DNA of 11,206 nucleotides from assembly GCA_002331025.1 (NCBI GenBank), contig DCYG01000008.1, positions 114,609-125,814 on the forward strand, in the 5' to 3' direction. Position numbers and translations under genes: made by a program. Below are positions 1-5,471 of this stretch, one piece after another. The notes under the pieces were generated by a model. The model saw nothing but the letters and a program-made list of their open reading frames with translations. It did no database searches and was not told where the DNA came from. Each line of letters opens with the position of its first letter. Position 1 is the first letter of the stretch. The stretch is from Firmicutes bacterium UBA2116 (GTDB taxonomy: Bacteria > Bacillota > Clostridia > Tissierellales > Sedimentibacteraceae).

Positions 1-24
1 CGCTGCTTTTTGTTTATTTAATAA

Positions 25-897
25 TTAGTTTGCCATTAGTTCGATTTTTACAGAGTTTGCACCTGATGGTTTGCCAATGGAAACCCACGCCCTATAAGAT
101 AATTCTATACCCCTATTTGCTGGAGCTGTATCAGTTACTTTGACAATGATACTTTTTGAAGTATTTGACAAGTTTGTAACCTTAACAAATTTATTTCTAT
201 AGGTGGTATGCCAACTGTTAGTGGAGGTCATTGCCGCAGTTAAACCTTGGGGATGAAAAACTTCACCGTTTGCAGTTGTTGCGCTAAGAATGTTCTGTGC
301 AGGATATCCTATTTCGGGGCATGTTGATGTCTTACCTGCTTGGGTACCCTGGCATGGGAGACCATAATAATCGCATGTAGCGCTGCTAGAAATTGTACTT
401 GCAACTGTTCCACTTTGGTTTGTCGGCATAACAAGGTTTGTGCAAGTTGAGCTTCCCTTAGCATCATTGAAGTTCAAATTGACAAGAGCACGAATCTTAT
501 TAGCAATAAATAGCGCATCATACCAAGGCATAGTGTTATTTATCCCTACTTGGTAAAGCAAAGTTTGAGCAGATGTGCGAGGATCGGTATTATTTGTCGC
601 TTCATAAAGCTTCTCACCATAATAGCTGGATGATGGGTTTGAGGATGTGTCATAAAAATAAGTTTTCTCCCCAATGTTCTTTCTCACCAATGGGCATGAA
701 ACAATATATCGAGAGCCATCGTGTGAGGGAGTAATAAAGTCTAAATCGCGGTTCGAATCAGAAAATAATGCATTAAGACGATCTCTTAGCGTATTTGCAC
801 CGGATTGAGTTTCCATGTAGATTCCAGATTTTCCGTTGATATCAACTCGATAAGCCTGAGTAATATTATCATATACGGTTGTTGCAGTATTTGCCAT
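25..897 (-). CDS. RlpA-like double-psi beta-barrel protein, no signal peptide
   Basis: This 290-aa protein ends in a double-psi beta-barrel of the RlpA/expansin type at about residues 208-288. The visible signs are GEVFHPQGLTAA, the central FVKVTNL strand, and VKVTDTAPANRGIELS, which matches the family pattern V-x-D-x-x-P-x-x-R-x-(I/L)-(D/E)-L-S; D256 is the equivalent of the conserved Asp. The barrel is known from peptidoglycan-acting lytic enzymes and from non-catalytic wall-binding proteins. The first ~200 residues are Ser/Thr/Asn-rich and unrecognised. Five cysteines (68, 152, 175, 182, 193) could form disulfides, but the N-terminus MANTATTVYDN is not a signal peptide, so how it would leave the cell is unclear. 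I chose ATG at 897 because AAGGAAGG lies 9 nt upstream; TTG at 903 would be only 3 nt from that site. It reads away from the rest of the window. The domain call is fairly sure; the role is not. Confidence 0.8.
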   Translation of the reverse strand: MANTATTVYDNITQAYRVDINGKSGIYMETQSGANTLRDRLNALFSDSNRDLDFITPSHDGSRYIVSCPLVRKNIGEKTYFYDTSSNPSSSYYGEKLYEATNNTDPRTSAQTLLYQVGINNTMPWYDALFIANKIRALVNLNFNDAKGSSTCTNLVMPTNQSGTVASTISSSATCDYYGLPCQGTQAGKTSTCPEIGYPAQNILSATTANGEVFHPQGLTAAMTSTNSWHTTYRNKFVKVTNLSNTSKSIIVKVTDTAPANRGIELSYRAWVSIGKPSGANSVKIELMAN

Positions 898-1026
898 AAT
901 CAATTACCTTCCTTTGTTTTTATTTTTGACTAACTTGTAAAATGGCGCGCACACTTTAGAAGCTTCGTCTACAAAGTAAAGAGAGGGAGGTAATCAAAAA
1001 GTAAACATCTTTTTTTAAAAAAATTT

Positions 1027-1080
1027 GGCTACACCAACTCTACCACAATCAATAACATTAAGTGGGTTGGTGGAGTAGCC
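1027..1080 (-). terminator. Possible leftward terminator-like hairpin
   Basis: Positions 1027-1038 pair with 1069-1080: 12 positions with two mismatches, starting with ggctac/gtagcc. The loop is 30 nt. Read on the minus strand, the stem is followed by a run of seven T. The long loop weakens the call. A terminator here would stop leftward transcripts before they reach the RlpA-like gene. Confidence 0.3.
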
Positions 1081-1090
1081 TCTATCTTGA

Positions 1091-1204
1091 AACCTAAGAC
1101 AGAGAGACTTCAAAGTCCATCTGAAAGATTTTTTTAAAGAAATCGTCGGAAATTTGGCACTTATAGAATGCATTATTCAGAACTTATATAGGTTAAGCAA
1201 TTAA
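1091..1204 (+). pseudogene. Possible 3' remnant of an unidentified gene
   Basis: A 37-codon open stretch without a start codon runs from just after a TGA to TAA and contains FKVHLKDFFKEIVGNLALIE, which reads like the helical end of a real protein. Two strong terminators follow within 150 bases, as expected downstream of a former rightward gene. I do not recognise the family. Composition alone could produce this in AT-rich DNA, so confidence is low. Confidence 0.2.
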
Positions 1205-1248
1205 AAGTTATACATATCTTAGCCCATATGAAGGATTTGAGAAAAAAC

Positions 1249-1291
1249 AATAAAAGCGTCAGGATAAAACTAATATCCCGGCGCTTTTATT
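1249..1291. terminator. Strong stem-loop, probably bidirectional terminator
   Basis: Arms 1249-1266 and 1274-1291 pair over 18 positions, with one G-T and one A-C exception, around a 7-nt loop. The stem base is rich in A/T (aataaaagcg...cgcttttatt). The minus-strand reading continues into a T-rich tract (rc of 1242-1250), so termination may be stronger leftward. Confidence 0.7.
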
Positions 1292-1339
1292 CATACTGGA
1301 CTTCTAAAGTACATATTCAGCAATACCATATCGAAAACG

Positions 1340-1375
1340 AACCCCTACAAATTATGGCAAATGTTTGTAGGGGTT
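1340..1375. terminator. Strong stem-loop, probably bidirectional terminator
   Basis: A perfect 12-bp stem (aacccctacaaa at 1340-1351 with tttgtaggggtt at 1364-1375) encloses a 12-nt loop. On the plus strand it runs into ttttccttt. With the stem at 1249-1291 it isolates the left of the window from the sigma-factor region. Confidence 0.75.
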
Positions 1376-1477
1376 TTCCTTTCGCATACGTTATTTATAT
1401 ATAAGGCTGTTGTTTCAGATTTTATAAATTGAGACGATGTTGAGTGAAGCGTGTGATTTCATGGAATTAGGTGTTGA

Positions 1478-1505
1478 TTGACGTCCTCATGGCAGAGAGT
1501 ATAAA
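1478..1505 (+). promoter_or_regulatory. Candidate sigma-A promoter upstream of the sigma-factor gene
   Basis: TTGACG (1478-1483) and TATAAA (1500-1505), each 5 of 6 to consensus, are separated by 16 bases. It lies downstream of the two terminators and points toward the sigma-like gene, which would give a leader of about 265 nt carrying the hairpins at 1627-1679 and 1742-1780. AT-rich sequence yields chance matches. Confidence 0.4.
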
Positions 1506-1626
1506 TCGACACATAATTAATACAAAAATTATTATAGGTTTTTTTATTTATAGAAAGGCAGATTTAATAAAATTGAAAATTTGTTATATCAAAAGATAAT
1601 TTGAACTATTGAGTTTCGATAAACAA

Positions 1627-1679
1627 AAAAATTAAGCAGGTAATTGGCGAATTGCCTTAATACCTGCATTCTAATTTTT
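1627..1679 (+). promoter_or_regulatory. Leader hairpin, possible attenuator element
   Basis: The outer stem aaaaatta/taattttt (1627-1634 with 1672-1679) continues into gcaggta/tacctgc (1636-1642 with 1661-1667) and an inner ggc/gcc with loop gaatt. Small bulges separate the segments. It sits immediately before the small ORF at 1691, an arrangement seen in attenuated leaders. The structure is read from sequence; the function is inferred. Confidence 0.4.
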
Positions 1680-1690
1680 GGAAGGTGACG

Positions 1691-1708
1691 ATGATGCCGA
1701 AAAATTAG
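1691..1708 (+). CDS. Possible five-codon leader ORF (MMPKN)
   Basis: ATG ATG CCG AAA AAT TAG follows GGAAGGTG (1680-1687), a good ribosome binding site 3 nt before the first ATG and 6 nt before the second. A short AAAAAT/ATTTTT inverted repeat and a T-run (1710-1716) come directly after. It could be a leader peptide linking translation to transcription of the sigma-like gene, or chance. Confidence 0.3.
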   Translation: MMPKN

Positions 1709-1728
1709 ATTTTTTTCTTGCTTATATG

Positions 1729-1757
1729 TTTACAAAAACAAGCATCCCATCTCTCTA
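1729..1757 (+). promoter_or_regulatory. Candidate TcdR/BotR-class promoter (autoregulatory)
   Basis: TTTACA at 1729-1734, the -35 hexamer known for BotR/TcdR-class sigma factors, is followed 17 bases later by tctatc (1752-1757), a weak -10. A transcript would start near 1764, just before the ribosome binding site. These sigma factors often activate their own genes, which makes the position attractive. The -10 match is poor. Confidence 0.25.
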
Positions 1758-1780
1758 TCATTTGAAAGGTGGTGGGATGC
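1742..1780 (+). promoter_or_regulatory. Hairpin overlapping the sigma-gene ribosome binding site
   Basis: gcatcccatc (1742-1751) pairs with ggtgggatgc (1771-1780) over 10 positions including one G-T pair. The 19-nt loop holds GAAAGG, and the 3' arm ends directly against the ATG at 1781. On a transcript begun upstream of 1742 this would hinder ribosome entry; a transcript started near 1764 would lack the 5' arm and escape. Confidence 0.45.
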
Positions 1781-2125
1781 ATGATGACTATTGATATTAT
1801 TGTAAAATTACAAGGTGGGGACGATGACGCCACTTTATTGCTTATCGAAAAGTTCAATCCATTGCTGAAGAAGTACGCTTATAAACTTTCTTATGATGAT
1901 GCCTATAATGATCTTCTTCTCAATTTTATTGAGTTGCTACATAACATGCAAATCGAAAATATCCATAACAAAAGCGAAGAAGGAAGCGTGGTTTCCTATA
2001 TATGTACTTCAGTTCATAGTAGTTATGTAAAAAGATTGATAGAAGTAAAACGGCTTCGGAACCTTCTACTTTATTCAGACTTAAACAATAATGAACTATA
2101 TTATGTTGAATCCATATCCGCAACT
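1781..2125 (+). pseudogene. 5' part of a TcdR/UviA-like sigma factor gene, split by IS256-family insertion
   Basis: This is the N-terminal 115 codons of a sigma-70-like protein of the clostridial TcdR/BotR/UviA class (ECF-like group). Residues ~18-55 (LLLIEKFNPLLKKYAYKL, then LLLNFIELL) resemble the region-2 segment of TcdR from memory. I chose ATG 1781, 8 nt after AAAGGTGG; GTG 1769 lies inside that site. The IS enters after codon 115 (SISAT); reading continues eight codons (DKVRIMV) to TAA at 2147-2149, so only a region-2 fragment can be made. Joined to 3692-3895, the frame is intact and encodes 182 aa, about the usual length for TcdR-class factors. Such factors recruit RNA polymerase to toxin or bacteriocin promoters. 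A conjugative-transposon HTH regulator is the alternative family. Confidence 0.8.
2117..2125 (+). repeat. Target-site duplication, left copy
   Basis: tccgcaact directly precedes the left end of the IS and recurs exactly at 3683-3691 after its right end. Nine bases is within the 8-9 bp duplication usual for the IS256 family. Confidence 0.93.
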
Positions 2126-2150
2126 GATAAAGTCCGTATAATGGTGTAAA
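2126..2150 (+). repeat. IS left terminal inverted repeat
   Basis: These 25 bases match the reverse complement of 3659-3682 with one gap: 11 of the inner 15 positions and the aagtcc block agree. It also contains an isolated TATAAT (2137-2142) without a good -35, which may assist transposase transcription. Confidence 0.85.
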
Positions 2151-2169
2151 AACGAAAAACAAATAAAAT

Positions 2170-2246
2170 GAGCCAAAATGCTCGTCCTCGGTTAAAATAA
2201 AAGTAACCAAACAAATACCTAACTGAGGAGATGAACAAAATGGCTC
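2170..2246 (+). promoter_or_regulatory. Leader hairpin masking the transposase start
   Basis: gagcca (2170-2175) pairs with tggctc (2241-2246), which covers the ATG at 2240. cctcggtt (2186-2193) pairs with aactgagg (2221-2228), which covers most of the GAGGAG ribosome binding site, with one G-T pair. Both initiation signals would be hidden in transcripts reading in from outside. IS10 and IS50 are known to limit transposase this way; that it acts so here is inference. Confidence 0.55.
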
Positions 2247-3451
2247 AATTAAATATTACACTGGATACCGAACTTTTGCACGGACTTTTTACAAAAGATA
2301 ACCGAGATGAAGCTTTTTCTAAACTACTTGAAGTAATCCTCAATCAGGTTTTGATAGCTCAATCTACTGAACAACTTGGTGCAGACCCATATGAACGCTC
2401 AGAAGGTCGCACAGCATACCGCAATGGCTTTAGAGACAGAGAACTTACCACAAGGGTTGGAACCCTTACACTTCGTGTTCCAAGGCACAGAGATGGAAAC
2501 TTTAGTACCTCCATGTTTGAACGATATCAACGAAGTGAACAGGCTCTCGTTCTTGCCATGATAGAAATGGTAATAAATGGCATATCTACAAGAAAGATCG
2601 AAAACATAACTGAAGAGCTATGTGGCAAATCATTCTCAAAATCCATGGTATCAGATCTGTGCAAAAAACTTGATCCAATCGTTGATGCATTTAAAACAAG
2701 ACCTCTAATTTATGAATATCCTTTCCTCATGGTAGATGCAATCTACATCAAGGCAAGAGAAACCAATAGAGTGCGAAGTAAAAGTCTTTTGATAGCAATA
2801 GGAGTCAATGAAGAAGGCAATCGTGAGATCATAGGATTTCATCTGTCTGAAAGCGAATCAGAAACAAGCTGGGAAGAATTCTTTATTTCCCTGAAACAAA
2901 GAGGACTTAAACCACCAAGATTGATCACATCTGACAACCATAAAGGACTCGTAAAAGCAATTCAAAAACAATTTCAAGGTTCAAGCTGGCAAAGATGCCA
3001 AACACATTTTTCAAGAAACCTTCTTGATAAAACACCAAAGCAACAGCAGCCCTCATTAAAGGAAGATATCCGTAAAGTGTATGAAGCAGTCGACATAGAG
3101 AGTGCAAGAGCAGCTAAGAATGAACTTCTCAATAAATATTCAGCAAGCGCCCCAAAAGCAATGGCTCTACTTGATGAAGGCTTTGATGATGTAACAGCTG
3201 TGCTAAGTCTGCCACTAAGGTATAGAAAAAGGCTTAGAACAACTAATGGTATCGAAAGACTCAACCAGGAGATAAGAAGAAGAGAAAGAGTCATTCGCAT
3301 ATTTCCAAATGAAGCATCCGCAATCAGGCTCATAGGAGCTTTGCTGATAGAACATGATGAAAAGTGGTCCACTGGCCGGAAATACTTTGAGATGGATGTC
3401 TACTATAGCTCTGTGATCCAAAAAGATGAATCAAAGACCATGGTGGCATAG
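2240..3451 (+). CDS. IS256-family (mutator) transposase
   Basis: This 403-aa DDE transposase cuts and joins the IS ends in cut-and-paste transposition. The catalytic residues are visible: D166 in LMVDAIYIKAR, D232 in LITSDNHKGL and E339 in TTNGIERLNQEIRRRE. The W-x-R-C-x-x-H signature of the family appears as WQRCQTH (residues 250-256). The length is normal for IS256-type enzymes and no frameshift is seen, so it should be active. I chose ATG 2240 (MAQLNITLDTELL), 9 nt after GAGGAG; the ATG at 2231 abuts that site with no spacing. Expression is probably held down by the leader hairpin at 2170-2246. Confidence 0.96.
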   Translation: MAQLNITLDTELLHGLFTKDNRDEAFSKLLEVILNQVLIAQSTEQLGADPYERSEGRTAYRNGFRDRELTTRVGTLTLRVPRHRDGNFSTSMFERYQRSEQALVLAMIEMVINGISTRKIENITEELCGKSFSKSMVSDLCKKLDPIVDAFKTRPLIYEYPFLMVDAIYIKARETNRVRSKSLLIAIGVNEEGNREIIGFHLSESESETSWEEFFISLKQRGLKPPRLITSDNHKGLVKAIQKQFQGSSWQRCQTHFSRNLLDKTPKQQQPSLKEDIRKVYEAVDIESARAAKNELLNKYSASAPKAMALLDEGFDDVTAVLSLPLRYRKRLRTTNGIERLNQEIRRRERVIRIFPNEASAIRLIGALLIEHDEKWSTGRKYFEMDVYYSSVIQKDESKTMVA

Positions 3452-3471
3452 TTCGCAATTTATTCCACGTT

Positions 3472-3598
3472 CTTCTTGACAGCGAGGCTCTAACGGCATG
3501 GATCAAGCCATCAAAGGCATCCAGTCCGAAATGTGAAAGGTTTTGGGTCCTGATGCCTGGCTAAAAGCCTACCATGCCGTATTCTCACTATCAAGAAG
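3472..3598 (+). repeat. Nested imperfect palindrome in the IS 3' region
   Basis: Three inverted repeats are nested on one axis: cttcttga/tcaagaag (3472-3479 with 3591-3598), acggcatgg/ccatgccgt (3493-3501 with 3572-3580) and aggcatc/gatgcct (3515-3521 with 3552-3558). Gaps between arms are 10-13 nt on both sides, so one long interrupted hairpin of about 127 bases would form. No T-run follows, so it is not a classic terminator. It could protect the transcript, stop read-through, or be a nested miniature element. Confidence 0.6.
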
Positions 3599-3658
3599 CT
3601 TTCGCGGCATAAACAGCTCTATTGGCTGAACAATGGTCATAAAAACAATACCGAGGAA

Positions 3659-3682
3659 TTTACACACTAATATGGACTTGAC
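3659..3682 (-). repeat. IS right terminal inverted repeat
   Basis: This is the inverted partner of 2126-2150, ending exactly at the right copy of the target duplication. Its outer end carries cttgac, giving an outward-facing TTGAC. Confidence 0.85.
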
Positions 3683-3683
3683 T
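3678..3683 (+). promoter_or_regulatory. Outward -35-like hexamer at the IS right end
   Basis: TTGACT is formed by the last five bases of the IS and the first target base. A weak -10, tatcaa (3701-3706), lies 17 bases downstream. Outward -35 elements that build hybrid promoters are known for some IS elements. Here the -10 matches only 4 of 6 positions. Confidence 0.25.
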
Positions 3684-3691
3684 CCGCAACT
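3683..3691 (+). repeat. Target-site duplication, right copy
   Basis: This exact second copy of tccgcaact directly follows the IS right end. Merging it with the copy at 2117-2125 rejoins codons 115 and 116 of the sigma-like gene in frame. Confidence 0.93.
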
Positions 3692-3895
3692 AATGATGTA
3701 TATCAAGAATATGAATTATCATTTATCAAAAAAATATTAACAAAACAAGAACTAATCGTTATAAGCATGATTTATTTTACTGGTTATACAGTAACAGAGA
3801 TTGCAAGTTTCTCTGGTACTTCAAGACAAGCAGTTAATCAGATGAAAAATAGAGCACTAAAAAAATTGCGTAATGCATTTTCGTACAAGCTTTAG
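3692..3895 (+). pseudogene. 3' part of the TcdR/UviA-like sigma factor gene (region 4)
   Basis: These 67 codons encode the C-terminal part of the split sigma factor (residues 116-182 of the rejoined protein). Residues ~147-173 form a region-4 helix-turn-helix, YTVTEIASFSGTSRQAVNQ followed by MKNRALKKLRNAF. This matches the SRQAVN-x-x-KNRA-x-KK pattern I associate with TcdR, and it would contact the -35 element. It has no start codon or ribosome binding site after the insertion; the first internal ATG (3768) would give only 42 residues. It stays open to its natural TAG, which argues that the disruption is recent. Confidence 0.85.
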
Positions 3896-3907
3896 TAGGA
3901 CAAGATT

Positions 3908-3946
3908 ATGGATGAATTGAAAGAAATAGCAAAATCTATATTATAA
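3908..3946 (+). CDS. Possible micro-ORF (12 codons) after the sigma gene
   Basis: ATG at 3908 follows AGGA (3897-3900) by 7 nt and encodes MDELKEIAKSIL before TAA. It begins 12 bases after the sigma-gene stop, so it would share that transcript. Its composition is protein-like, but a 12-codon ORF is easily found by chance and I know no matching peptide. Confidence 0.2.
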   Translation: MDELKEIAKSIL

Positions 3947-4022
3947 AATAAATAAAGAACTACTATAATAAAAAATAAATTAAAAACTTTAAAAGTCTTG
4001 TAGGGAAAACATTCTTTCAAAC

Positions 4023-4030
4023 GTTATATA
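4023..4030 (+). promoter_or_regulatory. Possible -10 element before the small peptide gene
   Basis: GTTATATA resembles the GTTATA-type -10 recalled for BotR-class sigma factors and lies about 47 bases before the ATG at 4077. No TTTACA is present at a 16-18 base distance, so the promoter call is weak. If real, it would tie the cassette to the disrupted sigma factor. Confidence 0.2.
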
Positions 4031-4076
4031 AGTAAGAGCCCGAAAAAGTTCTATAAAATGAGAGGATGTGATACCA

Positions 4077-4242
4077 ATGAAAATTAAAAAGGTGCAATTT
4101 TTCTGATAATAGGAATGCTATTTCTTAATCAAGGCATACCTGTATTTGCAGAAGTGTCGCCAAATGTGGCTCAGGGTGTGGTGTAGAAACAGCCATTAGA
4201 TCAATGTGGAAAAACTACTATATAGGTGTTGAAAAACAGTAG
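4077..4242 (+). pseudogene. Small secreted peptide gene with two apparent frameshifts
   Basis: Three frames carry one coherent precursor. ATG 4077 gives MKIKK, then a shift at the A-run 4086-4090 opens a signal peptide (AIFLIIGMLFLNQGIPVFAE, 4094-4153), and a second shift near AAA 4162-4164 opens CGSGCGVETAIRSMWKN, continuing to TAG at 4240-4242. Adding one A to each run joins all parts: a precursor of about 55 aa with likely cleavage after VFA and a ~30-aa mature peptide with a CGSGC motif. As read, translation stops at TGA after nine codons. AGAGG (4061-4065) lies 11 nt upstream. It could be a bacteriocin- or signal-type peptide; I do not recognise the family. Both lesions are in A-runs, so sequencing error must be considered. 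Confidence 0.55.
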
Positions 4243-4281
4243 AACACATTAGTGGTACAAAAATTACAAGGAGGAATAATG

Positions 4282-4821
4282 ATGAAAAGAAAAGTATTTG
4301 TTATGGTGATTTTAACTGTATTATTAATTCAGTCAGTAATGGTTAATGCTTATGCAGAAACGAATAATCCCGAACTTAATGAGATTATTTGGGATGCCCC
4401 TCCAGAAGTGCTAACTGAAGAAGAAGCTAATTTTATGAGAGAAAATAGTGGTAAGATAATATTTGAAGAAAACAATGTTCAAAGAATAGACACGAATGGG
4501 AACTTTACATTTGATTTTGAATTTAGTTTGTCATCAGATAATTTCAAACTATCAAATACATCTACAACAATAAGTGTTAATTCTGATTTAGTTGGTTATG
4601 GAGGAAGTGATAGAACAGTATATAGCATTACACTTTATAGAAAGTCAGGACTATTTTGGGTCTCCGAAGGAAGTAAAAAATTTGATGTAGGAGAAAGTCA
4701 AAAGGCAACTTGGTCAAATTTACCAGACGATGCAACGTTTTATATATATATGTCAACACCAACGGTTGCATCACCTGGAATGAGTATACAAGGAACAGGA
4801 AAAATATCGAATTTTAAATAA
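4282..4821 (+). CDS. Exported beta-rich protein of unknown function
   Basis: The 179-aa product begins with a clear signal peptide (MKRKVFVMVILTVLLIQSV, then MVNAYA; cleavage likely after residue 25). An acidic linker follows (~26-60), then a C-terminal region rich in alternating polar and hydrophobic strands: TVYSITLYRKSGLFWVSEG, QKATWSNLPDDATFYIYMS and SIQGTGKISNF. That suggests a beta-sandwich of about 110 residues. There are no cysteines, no lipobox and no LPXTG anchor, so it should be released. AAGGAGG (4268-4274) lies 7 nt before ATG 4282; ATG 4279, just before, is also possible. Its position after a TcdR-like sigma factor and a small secreted peptide suits a bacteriocin- or toxin-like product, but that is inference. 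Family not recognised. Confidence 0.8.
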   Translation: MKRKVFVMVILTVLLIQSVMVNAYAETNNPELNEIIWDAPPEVLTEEEANFMRENSGKIIFEENNVQRIDTNGNFTFDFEFSLSSDNFKLSNTSTTISVNSDLVGYGGSDRTVYSITLYRKSGLFWVSEGSKKFDVGESQKATWSNLPDDATFYIYMSTPTVASPGMSIQGTGKISNFK

Positions 4822-4925
4822 ATATAAATAAACTTATTTTTATTAGATGAAAATATAATACCTAATTTAAATAAAGATTGAAATTAGAGCTTATTAAGCT
4901 TTATGGAAAATAAAATTTATTGAGT

Positions 4926-4986
4926 TAACTATAGAGATTATCAAGGATGAAATCTTTTGTATAATTCTTGATATTTTCTATAGTTA
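4926..4986 (+). repeat. Long inverted repeat between the exported protein and first vanZ-like gene
   Basis: Arms 4926-4947 and 4965-4986 pair over 22 positions with about four mismatches, beginning taactataga/tctatagtta; the loop is 17 nt. No T-run follows on either strand. It may be a processing or mRNA-stabilising hairpin, a weak terminator, or an operator. The rest of 4822-5033 is AT-rich with nothing else recognised. Confidence 0.55.
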
Positions 4987-5033
4987 TAGGTTAAGAATAC
5001 GGAATACAAATATAATTGGTGGTGAATTTTATA

Positions 5034-5471
5034 ATGCAAAATAGAAAAGTAGTAGTCATTTTAATAGCACTGATAGTTTTAACTTCGTTAATTAAATTGA
5101 ATCCCTTAACTAAAAGTGCACAGGTAAACAAAGAATTCATAGTAGATAGAAGTGAAAATATGAATATATCTCCTTTTTCAACTATTAAAGAGTACATTGT
5201 CAATGTAGATAGGTACAATACAAACATAATATTAAAATTTTTTGCTATAAATTTAATATTATATTTACCTGTAGCATTCTTCTTAGGATTAAAAGATTTC
5301 GATAAGCTAATAAGCATATTAATAATAGTTTTATTACCTATTGTGCTAGATATATTACAGATTGTATTTAGAATCGGGTCGTTTGATATAGATTCCATTA
5401 TATTAAATGTATTAAGTTCTTTGATTATATTTGGAATAGCAAGAAAAGTAAGCAGGATTGCTAGTACTTAA
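5034..5471 (+). CDS. VanZ-like membrane protein, divergent
   Basis: The 145-aa product has hydrophobic segments at roughly residues 6-22, 66-84, 92-112 and 120-138. It keeps the VanZ order NISPFSTI, then NLILYLPVAFFL, then RIGSFDIDSIILN, so the family call is good. Compared with the second VanZ-like protein it has lost the Gly of P-x-G (PVA), the acidic residue before the IIQ-type motif (LDILQ) and the second Asp of DIDD (DIDS). VanZ proteins alter the envelope and give low-level teicoplanin resistance by an unclear mechanism; this copy may have drifted in function. I chose ATG 5034, 8 nt after GGTGGTGA; TTG 5016 would precede that site. In this setting a role in immunity to a cell-wall-active peptide is possible but unproven. 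Confidence 0.8.
   Translation: MQNRKVVVILIALIVLTSLIKLNPLTKSAQVNKEFIVDRSENMNISPFSTIKEYIVNVDRYNTNIILKFFAINLILYLPVAFFLGLKDFDKLISILIIVLLPIVLDILQIVFRIGSFDIDSIILNVLSSLIIFGIARKVSRIAST

Larger units (their letters stand above)
904..1780. other. Gene-poor intergenic region
   Basis: About 875 bases separate the leftward RlpA-like gene from the rightward sigma-factor gene. I find no convincing full gene. The stretch holds an inverted repeat next to a T-run (1027-1080), a possible gene remnant (1091-1204), two strong stem-loops (1249-1291 and 1340-1375), a sigma-A-like promoter candidate (1478-1505), a leader hairpin (1627-1679), a five-codon ORF (1691-1708) and a hairpin overlapping the ribosome binding site of the next gene (1742-1780). 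No tRNA or recognised riboswitch was seen. Confidence 0.6.
2126..3682 (+). mobile_element. Complete IS256-family insertion sequence (1557 bp)
   Basis: The element is bounded by a 9-bp direct repeat, has imperfect terminal inverted repeats (2126-2150 and 3659-3682; they share aagtcc, a central tat and a terminal gtgtaaa), and contains one full-length mutator-type transposase gene. Exact flanking repeats suggest a fairly recent, unrearranged insertion. About 230 bases lie between the transposase stop and the right end, holding a nested palindrome. The upstream leader folds over the transposase ribosome binding site. It interrupts the TcdR-like sigma gene in that gene's own orientation. Confidence 0.95.

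Noticed and set aside
2137..2142. TATAAT in the IS left end as a complete promoter
   Set aside because: It is a perfect -10, but no acceptable -35 lies 16-18 bases upstream, so I note it only as an isolated element.
1926..2210. 94-codon minus-strand ORF
   Set aside because: It lies opposite the sigma-gene fragment and crosses the IS junction; it has no family features and no ribosome binding site.
2925..3421. Several minus-strand ORFs of 60-132 codons
   Set aside because: All are antisense to the transposase, whose frame has clear family motifs and catalytic residues.
4991..5398. 135-codon minus-strand ORF
   Set aside because: It is antisense to the VanZ-like gene, which has a ribosome binding site and conserved motifs.
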